Below are positions 1 to 9,262 of a stretch of DNA of 37,284 nucleotides, in pieces. The translations under genes and the position numbers were made by a program. The stretch is from CAYSXY01 sp964435165 (GTDB taxonomy: Bacteria > Pseudomonadota > Alphaproteobacteria > Rickettsiales > RI-342). Each line of letters opens with the position of its first letter. The first letter of the stretch is position 1. Location of the stretch: contig CAYSXY010000018.1 of NCBI GenBank assembly GCA_964435165.1, forward strand, positions 1-37,284, given 5' to 3'. Under the pieces are notes generated by a model. It made no database searches. It was not told where the DNA came from and saw only the letters and a list, made by a program, of their open reading frames with translations.

Positions 1-2
1 TG

Positions 3-254
3 ATTGCGACGGCTCTCATGGCCGTGGCGCGTAAAGTGATTATTCTCGATATGGAAAAAACGGAGCCGTTGGAATTATTCGGCTTGGCGTCTCTGGTCAT
101 CACGGCCAGTATTGCCTACTGGCTGGTCCATAAAACGCCGGCCTTCAGCGTGAGATTTGGTGATCAGAGTTTTTCCGACCCGGATTGCAATCCCGAAATC
201 TCGCCAGGAATGAATGCCATGCAGCGTGCGGGTGAGACCAAGCATTGCTCATGA
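3..254 (+). CDS. PsiE-like phosphate-starvation-inducible family membrane protein, 3' fragment
   Basis: The reading frame is open from base 3, so the gene begins before the window and only the last 83 codons are present, ending in TGA. The visible protein has the segment ALMAVARKVIILD followed by a hydrophobic stretch (LFGLASLVITASIAYWLV), which is the pattern I associate with the last two membrane segments of the PsiE family. The short polar tail contains a Cys close to the end. PsiE proteins are small multi-pass inner-membrane proteins of unknown biochemical function, named for phosphate-starvation induction in E. coli. The gene is convergent with the DNA ligase, with 21 bp between the stops and no clear terminator. 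The family call rests on this C-terminal part alone. Confidence 0.6.
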   Translation: MATALMAVARKVIILDMEKTEPLELFGLASLVITASIAYWLVHKTPAFSVRFGDQSFSDPDCNPEISPGMNAMQRAGETKHCS

Positions 255-275
255 CGGTAAGGATTGTGACAGTCC

Positions 276-1874
276 CTAGATTTGTGGCGCCGTTGTGACC
301 GGCAACGCGCTGAGATGATCGGCTTCAGCTGCCGGTTTGTCCCAGCGGATGCGATGAATGCGGGGGAAGCGCAGGGAAATGCCGGATTTATGGCGCTTTG
401 AGGCGTGGTATGAATCAAAGGCTACTTCCAGTACCAGCGCTTTTTCTACCTCGCGTACCGGGCCATATCGTGCCACTGTGTGGTGTCTCACCCATTTGTC
501 CAGCTTCTTCAATTCCTCATCCGTGAAGCCGGAATAGGCTTTGCCGATCGGCAATAATGTCTCATCCTGCCACAGGCCAAAAGTATAATCCGAATAGTAG
601 GAAGATCGTTTGCCGTGTCCGCGCTGGGCATACATCATCACGGCATCGACCAGCATGGGGTCACGTTTCCACTTAAACCATTGGCCTTTAGGTCGGCCCG
701 GCATGTAGACGCCGTCCTTGCGCTTGAGCATCAATCCTTCGATATAGCTGCCGTAATGGCGCTCATCGGCCTGCGCCCGTAATTGATGTAATGCCGTGTG
801 GGATGAAAAAGGCAGGCATGGCGATAAGGCGAATGGCGCACTGGCGATATCGTGATGCCATCTCTCCAATATGGAGCGACGCTGGCTGAGTGTGTGCGAT
901 GTCAGCGACTCACCATTGAGTGACAGGATATCATACAGCATCAATCCGGCAGGCAGGATTTTTATCAGTTTTTGGGATGGTTTTTTGCGGCCAAGACGCT
1001 GCTGCAAATCATTGAACGACCCTATCTTGCCGTCTTTGATGATGAGGAGCTCGCCATCGAGAATAACCGGCGTATCGACCAGCGAGAGAATATCAGGAAA
1101 GCTATGGCTGATATCATCTCCGGTGCGGCTGAACAGGGCCTTTCCTTCCCTGTTAGAGACAAGCTGTACGCGAATGCCATCATATTTCCACTCGACCTGC
1201 CATTCTTCCGGGGTTAGTGAGGCAATGTCATCCTCTGCCAGTGGGTGCGACAGCATCAATGGGTGAAAGGTCAGGCGCTGGCTCACATCCGGCTTTGATG
1301 CTGTGCCATCGAGCCATTGCAACAGCTCGGTGTACGGCGGCTCTAACCCGTGCCAGAGCGTTTCAATATCTTCTACTGCCACACCGCCATATTCGGCCAG
1401 AATTTTTTTGATAAACCGGGCGGACACGCCAATGCGTAATCCTCTGGTACCAAGTTTCAGCAAGGCCCAGCGCTCCGTTGCATTCATATGGTCGAGGAGC
1501 TGGACCACATAGGCTTTCGTCTTCTCTTTATGTGTGCTGGCGTGAAATCTGTCGATCACTTCACTGAGTGTCGGCATGCGATTCAGCCTGACGGGGTCGG
1601 GTGAGACCGGCCAGAGATGGGCGACGGTTTCACTCATCTCTCCCACATAATCATAGCTGAGTTCAAACAGGGTGGCATCGCAGCGTTCGATCATCAGTTC
1701 CTTGATCATCTGGCGTTTGAACAGATCAAATGACAAGGTGCCGGCGATGGCGGCTATCGCCCAGCCGCGATCCGGATCGGGCGTATGAGACAGATACTCT
1801 TGAATCAATGCCGATTTGGCTCGATGGCTGCTGGTGTAATAGAGCCGATCCAGCAAGGCTGCGAAGGCCTGCAT
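276..1874 (-). CDS. ATP-dependent DNA ligase of the Lhr/exonuclease-associated type
   Basis: Seals DNA nicks through an enzyme-adenylate intermediate. The 532-residue protein has an N-terminal ATP-ligase DNA-binding region (about 1-195), the adenylation domain with the nucleotidyl-lysine motif EWKYDGIR (K230), a later ILDGELL motif, and a C-terminal OB-like part containing GRPKGQWFKWKRD. The length fits the roughly 530-residue ligases found beside an MBL-fold exonuclease and an Lhr-like helicase. Its ATG shares one base with the TAA of the exonuclease (TAATG), so translation is probably coupled and the two form a leftward operon. The gene stops with TAG. The context suggests a dedicated DNA-repair role rather than replication, which normally uses the NAD-dependent LigA. 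The repair role is inferred from the family and the cluster. Confidence 0.93.
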   Translation of the reverse strand: MQAFAALLDRLYYTSSHRAKSALIQEYLSHTPDPDRGWAIAAIAGTLSFDLFKRQMIKELMIERCDATLFELSYDYVGEMSETVAHLWPVSPDPVRLNRMPTLSEVIDRFHASTHKEKTKAYVVQLLDHMNATERWALLKLGTRGLRIGVSARFIKKILAEYGGVAVEDIETLWHGLEPPYTELLQWLDGTASKPDVSQRLTFHPLMLSHPLAEDDIASLTPEEWQVEWKYDGIRVQLVSNREGKALFSRTGDDISHSFPDILSLVDTPVILDGELLIIKDGKIGSFNDLQQRLGRKKPSQKLIKILPAGLMLYDILSLNGESLTSHTLSQRRSILERWHHDIASAPFALSPCLPFSSHTALHQLRAQADERHYGSYIEGLMLKRKDGVYMPGRPKGQWFKWKRDPMLVDAVMMYAQRGHGKRSSYYSDYTFGLWQDETLLPIGKAYSGFTDEELKKLDKWVRHHTVARYGPVREVEKALVLEVAFDSYHASKRHKSGISLRFPRIHRIRWDKPAAEADHLSALPVTTAPQI

Positions 1875-2887
1875 TACTCTGCCTCCTCTTCATAGCCAAG
1901 TAGAGATAGCGCCTTACAGTTAACCCCTTGTTGCGTCGCTATGCGGATCAGGGCATCTTCCCTGCCATGGGTGACCCACACCTCGGGTGCTCCGACATCT
2001 TCCAGCGTTTGCAGCAGTTCCGGCCAGTCAGCATGATCGGAAATAATCAGCGGCAGTTCGACGCGGCGTTGCTTGGCGCGCGCTCGAATCTGCATCCAGC
2101 CGGATGCCATGCAGGCGAGCACTTCCGGTAATTTGCGTGACCATTGATCGGCCAGTGCTGAGGGCGGCGCCAGGACAATTTCGCCGGCCAGGCTGCTCAC
2201 ATCGTCCACATCCGCTACTTTCTGCCATCTGCCAAGTGATATGCCGTGTGATTCATATAACTCGCATAGTTTCACCAATGCTCCATGCAGATAGACAGGT
2301 TTGTGATAGCCTGCCTCACGCAGCGCCAGTATGACACGCTGGCATTTGCCCAGCGCATACGCCCCGACGAGGTGGCAGCGGTGGGAAAAGAGTGCCAATG
2401 AGTGCAGTAACTTCTTGATTTCCTCCTCGATTGGCGGGTGACGAAAGACTGGCAGGGCAAAGGTTGCCTCGGTAATAAACACATCGCAGGGCACAGGCTC
2501 AAAGGGCAGGCAGGTCGGATCGGGGCGGCGTTTATAGTCTCCAGAGACAACAAGGCGGCACCCTTGATATGTCAAAATCGCCTGGGCGCTGCCCAGAATA
2601 TGTCCGGCTGGCGCGAAGCATAATTCAACACCATCGCCCAGGATGAACGGCTGGTGATAATCCAGTGACTGTTGTTGATCGGCATGTTGTTCTCCATAGC
2701 GGCAGCGCATAATGGCCATGGTGCCGGGCGTGGCATAGACCGTGTGGTGTCCGGCGCGTGCATGATCGGCATGGCCATGGGTGATGATGGCCTGCTTGAC
2801 GGGGCGCAGCGGGTCGATATAGGCATCAGCAGGAATGCAATATAATCCTTCCTGCCGCACCTCCATCCATTGTTCGGGGTGTGACAT
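1874..2887 (-). CDS. Ligase-associated DNA exonuclease, metallo-beta-lactamase fold (SNM1/CPSF-like)
   Basis: A 337-residue MBL-fold nuclease. The zinc-binding signature HGHADHAR lies near residues 37-44, and later GHILGSAQ and VVSGDYKRR match the beta-CASP/SNM1-type active-site layout. The C-terminal WVTHGRED segment is typical of this family. It is probably an end-processing exonuclease feeding the ligase encoded directly downstream. The start codon at 2887 has no convincing Shine-Dalgarno sequence, and a -10-like TATCTA lies just upstream on this strand, so a leaderless transcript is possible. The gene is divergent from the helicase with only 16 bp between the two ATGs. Function is assigned from the family and cluster. 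Confidence 0.92.
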   Translation of the reverse strand: MSHPEQWMEVRQEGLYCIPADAYIDPLRPVKQAIITHGHADHARAGHHTVYATPGTMAIMRCRYGEQHADQQQSLDYHQPFILGDGVELCFAPAGHILGSAQAILTYQGCRLVVSGDYKRRPDPTCLPFEPVPCDVFITEATFALPVFRHPPIEEEIKKLLHSLALFSHRCHLVGAYALGKCQRVILALREAGYHKPVYLHGALVKLCELYESHGISLGRWQKVADVDDVSSLAGEIVLAPPSALADQWSRKLPEVLACMASGWMQIRARAKQRRVELPLIISDHADWPELLQTLEDVGAPEVWVTHGREDALIRIATQQGVNCKALSLLGYEEEAE

Positions 2888-2903
2888 ATGCTATAGATAG
2901 GGT
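2888..2903. promoter_or_regulatory. 16-bp divergent spacer between exonuclease and helicase starts
   Basis: The spacer contains CTATAGATAG (2891-2900), which reads CTATCTATAG on the other strand, so a -10-like hexamer exists in each direction (TATAGA rightward, TATCTA leftward). Transcription from either would begin at or next to the start codons at 2904 and 2887. The -35 regions would have to lie inside the opposite gene; rightward the nearest is a weak TTGTTC at 2870-2875. Promoter function is inference from position and sequence. Confidence 0.35.
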
Positions 2904-5357
2904 ATGTCTCCACAAATCCCAACACTCTTTCAGCGTTGGTTTGCGCAGCGTGGCTGGCGCGTGCGCGCCCATCAATCGGCCTTGATTGACGCGTATGAGA
3001 AGCGCCAATCTACCCTGCTGATTGCGCCGACGGGAAGTGGCAAGACCCTCTCCGGCTTTTTACCGGCTCTTATGGATCTCCATCAACAGCCGCATCAGGG
3101 GATGCATACGCTCTATATCTCACCGCTCAAGGCGCTGACCAATGATATTCAGCGTAATCTGCTGGGGCCGATTGAAGAGATGGGGTTGGGCATCACGGTG
3201 GAGACACGCACCGGAGATACGCCGAGTCATAAGCGTCAGCGCCAGCGTCGAAATCCACCCCATATCCTGCTGACCACGCCGGAATCCCTGATGCTGATGC
3301 TTTCCTATGCCGACGCTGGCCGCCTTTTTTCAACCCTGGAACTGGTGGTGCTTGATGAGGTGCATAGTATCGCTCATACCAAACGTGGTGATTTGACATC
3401 CCTTGCCCTGGCAAATCTGATGCAGCACTGCCCCGATTTCCGTCGAGTGGGTTTGTCGGCAACTGTGGCGCAGCCGGACGCACTGGCTCAATGGATGGCA
3501 CCTGCCGGTCGGCCAGCGCATATTCATCAGGTGCAGGAAACAGCATCGCCGCGCATTGCATTACTCCATAGCGAGTATCGTATGCCCTATGGCGGATTTA
3601 TGGCCAGCTACGCCATGAAGGATGTCTATGCCGCTATTTGCGAGGCACAAAGCAGCATCGTCTTCGTTAATACGCGCGCCCAGGCAGAATTGGTCTTTCA
3701 ACATTTGTGGGATGAAAATACCGAAGGGTTGCCGATTGCGGTCTATCATGGGGCATTGAGCAAAGAACAGCGGCGTAAGACTGAAGCGATGATGGCTGCC
3801 GGTCACCTGCGCGCGATCGTTTCGACCTCTGCTCTTGAGCTTGGCGTGGATTGGGGGGATATTGATCTGGTGATTCAGATTGGCGCGCCCAAAGGTGTGA
3901 GTCGACTATTGCAACGCATTGGCCGGTCTAATCACCGGATGGATGAGCCAAGCCGGGCGATGCTGGTGCCGGCTAACCGGTTTGAGGCATTGGAATGTAT
4001 GAGTGCGCAGCGTGCGATTAGCCAAGGCCGGCTGGATGGTGAATGTTTGCAGCCGGGCTCACTGGATGTTGTGGCGCAATTTATTCTCAATTGTGCGTGC
4101 AGCCAGCCCGTTGAGCCGGATGATCTATACCGTCAACTCATGCAAACGCACAGCTACCGGCATGTATCGCGCGAGGTGTTTGACGAGCTCTTTCGATTTG
4201 TGGTGGATGGTGGCTATGCCCTGCAGCACTATGATCGCTATCAGCGGCTGGAGCAGGGTGATGACGGGCGTTACAAACCGGCCTCACGCACGGTGGTGCA
4301 GCGCCATCGACAGAATATCGGAACGATTGTCGAGGCGGCGCGGTTGAAGGTTAAGCGTGTCCACAAGGCGCATCGTGGTAAAATCATCGGTGAGGTCGAA
4401 GAATATTTCGCCCAGAGCCTCAGCCCGGGTGATACGTTTTTATTTGCCGGTGAGGTGTTATCGTTTGTCGGGGTCACGGACATGGTGCTGGAAGCGCGGC
4501 CGGCGCAGGCGGGTGAGCCGAAAATTCCCTCTTATGTGGGCGGTCAGATGCCACTCTCGACATTTCTGGCCGATGGTGTGCGCCAATTGTTGCAACAGCC
4601 AGCAGCGTGGTCAGTATTGCCTGAGGATGTGCAGGAATGGTTGGCCCTGCAGGCGACATTCTCTGCTATTCCCGGCGAATCTACACTTTTGGTGGAGCAG
4701 TTTCCGTATCGCCGACTGCAATATACTTTGTTTTACACCTTCGAGGGCCGTAAGGCGAATCAAACGCTCGGTATGCTGCTGACGCGCCGGATGGAACGGG
4801 CCGGATTGAAGCCCGTTAGTTTCAGTGTGACGGATTACGGGCTATCGATCGCCTCTGTGAATTCCGTTAAGGCTGAATCGCTCAACACGCTATTGACACC
4901 GGACATCCTGTTGGAGGAGTTGGAAGAATGGATGATGGATACCTCGATGCTCAAGCGCTCGTTTCGGCATGTTGCGACCATCAGCGGCTTAGTCGAGCAG
5001 CGTTATGCCGGGAGTCACAAAACCATGAAACAGGTGACCTTTTCGACGGATATCCTGTATGATGTGCTGCGCCGCTACGATCCGTATCATATTTTGCTGC
5101 ATGTTACACGTCAGGATGCGGAGCGAGAACTGCTGGATCTGCAACGGCTTGGCGAGTGGATTGACCGGTATCATCAATCGGTGACATTTAAGCCGTTGAG
5201 CCGTGTATCACCCATGGCTATTCCCATTGTGCTGGATGTGCGCAGCGAGCGTGTCAGAGGATCGGGCATTGAGGCGTTGTTGAATCAGGCCAGCGTGCAG
5301 GAAGAAGCGGAAGAACTCATGGAGGCTGTGCGTCAGGATGTTGAAGCGATCGCATGA
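2904..5357 (+). CDS. Ligase-associated DEXH-box DNA helicase, Lhr-like
   Basis: A superfamily 2 ATP-dependent DNA helicase of 817 residues. Visible motifs: Walker A APTGSGKT (41-48), TTPESL motif, Walker B DEVH (151-154), SATV motif III, the second RecA domain with STSALELGVDWGDID, and motif VI QRIGRSNHR. Beyond these is a long winged-helix/Lhr-core C-terminal half. The length fits the roughly 800-residue Lhr-core proteins found next to an ATP-dependent ligase and an exonuclease. It leads the rightward half of the repair cluster and overlaps pdeM by 20 bp, so the pair is probably translationally coupled. The ATG at 2904 lacks a clear ribosome binding site and has a -10-like TATAGA 7 bp before it. 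Likely role: unwinding or remodelling DNA damage intermediates with the nuclease and ligase partners. Confidence 0.95.
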   Translation: MSPQIPTLFQRWFAQRGWRVRAHQSALIDAYEKRQSTLLIAPTGSGKTLSGFLPALMDLHQQPHQGMHTLYISPLKALTNDIQRNLLGPIEEMGLGITVETRTGDTPSHKRQRQRRNPPHILLTTPESLMLMLSYADAGRLFSTLELVVLDEVHSIAHTKRGDLTSLALANLMQHCPDFRRVGLSATVAQPDALAQWMAPAGRPAHIHQVQETASPRIALLHSEYRMPYGGFMASYAMKDVYAAICEAQSSIVFVNTRAQAELVFQHLWDENTEGLPIAVYHGALSKEQRRKTEAMMAAGHLRAIVSTSALELGVDWGDIDLVIQIGAPKGVSRLLQRIGRSNHRMDEPSRAMLVPANRFEALECMSAQRAISQGRLDGECLQPGSLDVVAQFILNCACSQPVEPDDLYRQLMQTHSYRHVSREVFDELFRFVVDGGYALQHYDRYQRLEQGDDGRYKPASRTVVQRHRQNIGTIVEAARLKVKRVHKAHRGKIIGEVEEYFAQSLSPGDTFLFAGEVLSFVGVTDMVLEARPAQAGEPKIPSYVGGQMPLSTFLADGVRQLLQQPAAWSVLPEDVQEWLALQATFSAIPGESTLLVEQFPYRRLQYTLFYTFEGRKANQTLGMLLTRRMERAGLKPVSFSVTDYGLSIASVNSVKAESLNTLLTPDILLEELEEWMMDTSMLKRSFRHVATISGLVEQRYAGSHKTMKQVTFSTDILYDVLRRYDPYHILLHVTRQDAERELLDLQRLGEWIDRYHQSVTFKPLSRVSPMAIPIVLDVRSERVRGSGIEALLNQASVQEEAEELMEAVRQDVEAIA

Positions 5358-6039
5358 GGTTGATAATCAACCCGCCCCTTGCCGTTTTGGCGGGCATGAT
5401 TGGCTGGTCGATGGCCGCGGGGTATTGTTCTGGCCGCGCCACCGCATGTTGATCGTTTCAGATTTGCATCTGGAGAAAGGTTCCTTTCTGCGGCGGTATG
5501 GTCATTCCATCCCCGCGTTGGACACGCATGATACGATCAACCGCTTGCAGGCGGTATGTAAGGATTATGCGCCGGATGTTGTGATCTGTCTGGGCGATAG
5601 TTTCCACGATCGGCAGGCCGAGTTGCGCCTGCGCCAGGAAGATAAGGCGCGTTTGAATCAGCTATGTGCAAGCTGCCAGGAGTGGATCTGGATTACCGGT
5701 AATCATGATCCGGAATTACCGGCTGGGTTAGCCGGACGTGTGCTGCCCTTTCTGCACCATGACGCGATTGCCTTTCATCATGAACCGGCCGATGTGCGCC
5801 AGCGGCAGATTATCGGCCATTTTCATCCCAAAATGCGGCTGCGTCTTCAAGGACAGACCATTCGTGGCAAGGCGATGCTGCATGATGAACAGCGCATGGT
5901 GATGCCTGCCTTTGGCAGTTTTACCGGCGGGCTGGACTGGCGTGATGTTGCCATTCAGTCTTTATTCCAGACATCACCTGAACGCTATCTGTTCTATCAT
6001 GAACAAGTGTGGCATTTAGACCGTTCATCTACATGCTAA
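5338..6039 (+). CDS. pdeM: Ligase-associated DNA damage response endonuclease PdeM (calcineurin-like phosphoesterase)
   Basis: A 233-residue metallophosphoesterase with the expected metal-binding series: SDLHLEKG (41-48), GDSFHDR (86-92), TGNHD (120-124) and IGHFHPK later. These are the conserved Asp, His and Asn positions of the calcineurin-like fold. The protein lacks a signal peptide, consistent with a cytoplasmic DNA role. The start at 5338 lies inside the end of the helicase gene; a GAGG about 12 bp upstream could serve as ribosome binding site. The last in-frame Met before the first metal motif is residue 37, too late to keep the fold, so the early start is preferred. Completes the four-gene ligase-associated set. 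Confidence 0.92.
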   Translation: MLKRSHEVDNQPAPCRFGGHDWLVDGRGVLFWPRHRMLIVSDLHLEKGSFLRRYGHSIPALDTHDTINRLQAVCKDYAPDVVICLGDSFHDRQAELRLRQEDKARLNQLCASCQEWIWITGNHDPELPAGLAGRVLPFLHHDAIAFHHEPADVRQRQIIGHFHPKMRLRLQGQTIRGKAMLHDEQRMVMPAFGSFTGGLDWRDVAIQSLFQTSPERYLFYHEQVWHLDRSSTC

Positions 6040-6053
6040 CCACCTGCTGGTTA
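6037..6053. terminator. Short hairpin between convergent genes, possible weak terminator
   Basis: TAACCA-CCTGC-TGGTTA forms a perfect 6-bp stem with a 5-base loop that covers the stop codons of both pdeM and the dehydrogenase. On the plus strand it is followed by TTTC only, so the U-tract is poor. Could be a bidirectional transcription end, but the stem is short and chance is not excluded. Confidence 0.25.
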
Positions 6054-6818
6054 TTTCGGTTCAAGCCGGGCGGCGCCATCTAAGCGGATGGTGGTGCCGT
6101 TGAGCATTTCATTCTCAACGATATGCAAGGCGAGGGTGGCAAATTCCTCCGGTTTCGCGAAACGACTGGGAAAGGGAATGGACTTCTCGATGGAGGCTTG
6201 CAGTTCATCGGATATCTCGCCAATCATCGGTGTTTGCACCGCACCGGGTGCAATGGCCATGACACGAATGCCGAATCGTGCCAGTTCACGTGCGGCGGGG
6301 AGGGTCATGGATACGACCCCGCCTTTGGAGGCGGCATAAGCGGTCTGACCAATTTGGCCTTCAAAGGCCGCGATGGAGGCGGCATTAATGATGACGCCCC
6401 GCTCGCCCGAATCGGTGACGGGTTCCAGCTCCGCCATGCCAGCGGCGGCGAGGCGCATCATATTGAAGCTACCGATTAGGTTAATTTCAATGACCTTTAC
6501 GAAGTGGTCGAGGTCGGCCGGGCCGTCACGCCCCAGCACACGTTTGCCAATGAGAATGCCGGCGCAATTCACAACAATGCGCGGTGCGCCCTGTTCTTTC
6601 ACCACAGTGGCATAGGCGGCTTCCAATTGCTCCGCGCTGGTGATGTTGCAGCCGACGGCCATGCCGCCAATCTCGCTGGCGACCTCTCCGGCCTTGTCTT
6701 CATCCATATCGAGCAGGGCAACGGTGGCTCCTGCTTTTGCTAAGGCCCGTGCTGTTGCAGCGCCCATGCCGCTGGCGCCGCCGGTGACCAAAGCTGAAAT
6801 ATGTGGAGTGAGTTTCAT
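6051..6818 (-). CDS. Short-chain dehydrogenase, 3-hydroxyacyl-CoA dehydrogenase type 2 (HSD17B10)-like
   Basis: A classical SDR of 255 residues from the ATG at 6818, which is preceded by a good GAGGAAAG ribosome binding site; the frame is open further upstream but without such a site. It has the NAD-binding TGGASGMG (12-19), the NCAG motif near 84-87, the catalytic Ser148, Tyr161 and Lys165 (YAASKGG), and the IAPGAVQTPM loop. A short DMDED segment after beta-2 suggests NAD rather than NADP. The family oxidises 3-hydroxyacyl-CoA, including 2-methyl-3-hydroxybutyryl-CoA from isoleucine. It is the last gene of the leftward acyl-CoA operon, 56 bp after the acyl-CoA dehydrogenase. Substrate is inferred, not visible. 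Confidence 0.85.
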   Translation of the reverse strand: MKLTPHISALVTGGASGMGAATARALAKAGATVALLDMDEDKAGEVASEIGGMAVGCNITSAEQLEAAYATVVKEQGAPRIVVNCAGILIGKRVLGRDGPADLDHFVKVIEINLIGSFNMMRLAAAGMAELEPVTDSGERGVIINAASIAAFEGQIGQTAYAASKGGVVSMTLPAARELARFGIRVMAIAPGAVQTPMIGEISDELQASIEKSIPFPSRFAKPEEFATLALHIVENEMLNGTTIRLDGAARLEPK

Positions 6819-6874
6819 GGTGCTTTCCTCGTTCGTTGATAGTCTCGCTTGCGCCGGCAAAACAAAGCGCTTGC

Positions 6875-8017
6875 TTAATCACGCTGTAATTCGCGCAGAA
6901 TGATGAGCTTTTGGATATCGCTGGTGCCTTCATACATGCTGCAGACGCGAGCATCGCGGTAGAGCCGTTCAATCTGATAGTCGGTGATGTAACCATAGCC
7001 TCCCAGCGTTTGCATAGCATTATGGAGAATAAACTCCGTTGCTTCGGAGGCATAGAGTTTGGCCATGCAAGCTTCTTTCAGGCAGGGCTTACCTTGCTCG
7101 CGCAAGGCAGCGGCTTGCCACACCATTAGCCGGGCAGCTTCAAGCTGGGTGTTCATTTCGGCCAGGCGAAACCCAACGGCCTGGTGGTTGATAATCGGAG
7201 CCTCAAAGCTGGTGCGCTCCCTGGCATAGGCTAGTGCCAGTTCAGCCCCGGCTTCAGCAAGGCCGAGTGCCTGGGCGGCGATGCCAATGCGCCCACCTTC
7301 CAAGTTAGACAAGGCGATTTTATAGCCTTCGCCCTCAGCACCCAGGCGATGCTCTTCCGGCACTTCGACCTGATCAAAGGCAATTTGGGCAGTGTCGGAT
7401 GAGTGTTGGCCCATTTTATGTTCCACTGCCGTCACCGTATAGCCTTTGCTATCGGTGGGAACGAGAAACGCGCTGATACCTTTCTTTCCGGCTTCTGGGT
7501 CGGTCACCGCAAAGACCAGTGCTAGATCACCATGTTTGCCGCTGGAGATGAATTGCTTGGTGCCGGAGAGAATATAGTGATCACCCTTTTTCTCAGCGCG
7601 GCAGCGCAGTGATGCGGCATCTGACCCGGCATGGGGTTCGGTGAGAGCAAATGCGCCGATCATCTCACCAGTGGCGCAGGCGGTGAGAAATTGCTGCTTT
7701 TGTACGTCACTGCCAAAGCGCATCAATGCTGTGCAGATGAGTGAATTCTGGACGCTCATCACGGTAGAGACTCCGGCATCACCCTTGGCGATTTCGGCAA
7801 TGGCGAGGGCCATGGCGATGGCTCCGGTGTCTGACCCGCCATGGGCCTCTGGCACCAGCATACCCATCAGGCCAAGCTGACCCATCTCACCTATTTCCGT
7901 CTTTGGAAATGCGCTAGTGCGATCGCGCTCTGCTGCACCCGGCAGGAGTTTGTCCTGGGCAAACTGGCGTGCCATGTCACGGATCATGCGTTGTTCGTCG
8001 GTCAGAAAATGTTCCAT
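6875..8017 (-). CDS. Acyl-CoA dehydrogenase (short/branched-chain type)
   Basis: An FAD-dependent dehydrogenase of 380 residues catalysing alpha,beta-desaturation of acyl-CoA and passing electrons to ETF. Signatures: FALTEPHAGSD in the N-terminal half, the FAD/substrate loop SGTKQFISSG, and the C-terminal MYEGTSDIQ whose Glu (E363) is the catalytic base in the short-chain, branched short-chain and isovaleryl group. The length is normal for the family. ATG 8017 has an AAGGAA ribosome binding site. It lies third in the leftward operon after a 39-bp gap from the thiolase. The chain-length preference cannot be told from sequence alone. Confidence 0.93.
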   Translation of the reverse strand: MEHFLTDEQRMIRDMARQFAQDKLLPGAAERDRTSAFPKTEIGEMGQLGLMGMLVPEAHGGSDTGAIAMALAIAEIAKGDAGVSTVMSVQNSLICTALMRFGSDVQKQQFLTACATGEMIGAFALTEPHAGSDAASLRCRAEKKGDHYILSGTKQFISSGKHGDLALVFAVTDPEAGKKGISAFLVPTDSKGYTVTAVEHKMGQHSSDTAQIAFDQVEVPEEHRLGAEGEGYKIALSNLEGGRIGIAAQALGLAEAGAELALAYARERTSFEAPIINHQAVGFRLAEMNTQLEAARLMVWQAAALREQGKPCLKEACMAKLYASEATEFILHNAMQTLGGYGYITDYQIERLYRDARVCSMYEGTSDIQKLIILRELQRD

Positions 8018-8056
8018 GGGTTCCTTTTGCCGATATTCATGCGTTGCATGAGGGAT

Positions 8057-9262
8057 TTATCTGCTTGCCCGTTCTAATGCAATGGCTGTGGCTTCGCCAC
8101 CGCCCAGACAAATACCCGCCATGCCACGCGCCACGTCCAGTTTTTCCATGGCGGCAAGCAAGGTCGTCATGATGCGTGCGCCGGAGGCCCCAATCGGGTG
8201 GCCAAGGGCGCAGGCTCCGCCGTGAATATTGACTTTATCATGGGGTAGATCCAACTCTTTCATGGCTGCGAGTGTGACCACGGCAAAGGCTTCATTGATT
8301 TCAAACAGATCAATATCAGCCACTTGCCAGTTGATTTTCTGAAAGAGGGCTTTTATGGCCCCTACCGGGGCAGTGGTGAACCAGTCTGGTGCCTGGGCAT
8401 GGGTGGCGTGGCCGATGATGGTTGCATGAATGGGGAGGCCTCGTTTTTCCGCCTCGCTGCGTCGCATGAGAGTGAGCGCCGCAGCGCCATCAGAGATGGA
8501 GCTGGCATTGGCAGCGGTGACCGTGCCGTCTTTCGCAAAGGCGGGTTTGAGGTGAGGGATTTTATCCGGCCTGGCATTGCCCGGCTGTTCATCAGTGGTG
8601 AAGGTTTCGTCTCCCTTGCGGGTGCGGAGTGTTACGGGAGTAATCTCACGTTCGAACCAGCCTTTTTGAATGGCTGTTTGGGCGCGCTCGAGTGAGGTGA
8701 GGGCAAAGGCATCCTGTTGCTCTCGGGTAAAGTTGAAATGGCTCGCACATTGCTCAGCGAATACGCCCATCAGCTTGCCTTTATCATAGGCATCTTCCAG
8801 CCCGTCCAGGAACATATGATCCATGACTTCTGCATGGCCCATACGCAGGCCACTGCGTGCTTTGGGCAGGAGGTAAGGCGCATTGCTCATGCTTTCCATA
8901 CCACCGGCGACCATGATGTCGCTGCTGCCAGCGATGATCTGATCATGGGCCTGAATGACGGCACGCATGCCGGAGCCGCACATTTTATTAATGGTGGTAC
9001 AGCCGGTTGTTTGCGGCAGGCCTGCCACGAGTGATGCTTGCCGCGCGGGTGCCTGACCCAGCCCGGCAGGCAGGACGCAGCCCATATTGACTTCATCGAC
9101 ATCGTCGGGTTTGAGGTTGCTGCGCTCGACAGCGGCGCGGATAGCTGCGGCCCCAAGCTCTGGCGCACTCAGGCTGCTCAAGCTCCCTTGAAAGCCTCCC
9201 ATGGGCGTGCGGGCATAGCCGGTGATGACAATGGGGTCGTCCTTCATAGAGTGTGCTTTCAT
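8057..9262 (-). CDS. Acetyl-CoA C-acyltransferase (thiolase)
   Basis: A full thiolase of 401 residues. It has the nucleophilic Cys95 in KMCGSGMRAV, the NEAFA loop (EINEAFAVV), His355 in ALGHPIGASG and the second catalytic Cys385 in ICLGGGEA. It cleaves 3-ketoacyl-CoA to acetyl-CoA and a shortened acyl-CoA, or runs the reverse condensation. The ATG at 9262 overlaps the stop of the upstream acyl-CoA synthetase (ATGA), indicating coupling; an alternative ATG is at 9247. The operon context favours degradation over acetoacetyl-CoA synthesis. Confidence 0.95.
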   Translation of the reverse strand: MKAHSMKDDPIVITGYARTPMGGFQGSLSSLSAPELGAAAIRAAVERSNLKPDDVDEVNMGCVLPAGLGQAPARQASLVAGLPQTTGCTTINKMCGSGMRAVIQAHDQIIAGSSDIMVAGGMESMSNAPYLLPKARSGLRMGHAEVMDHMFLDGLEDAYDKGKLMGVFAEQCASHFNFTREQQDAFALTSLERAQTAIQKGWFEREITPVTLRTRKGDETFTTDEQPGNARPDKIPHLKPAFAKDGTVTAANASSISDGAAALTLMRRSEAEKRGLPIHATIIGHATHAQAPDWFTTAPVGAIKALFQKINWQVADIDLFEINEAFAVVTLAAMKELDLPHDKVNIHGGACALGHPIGASGARIMTTLLAAMEKLDVARGMAGICLGGGEATAIALERASR

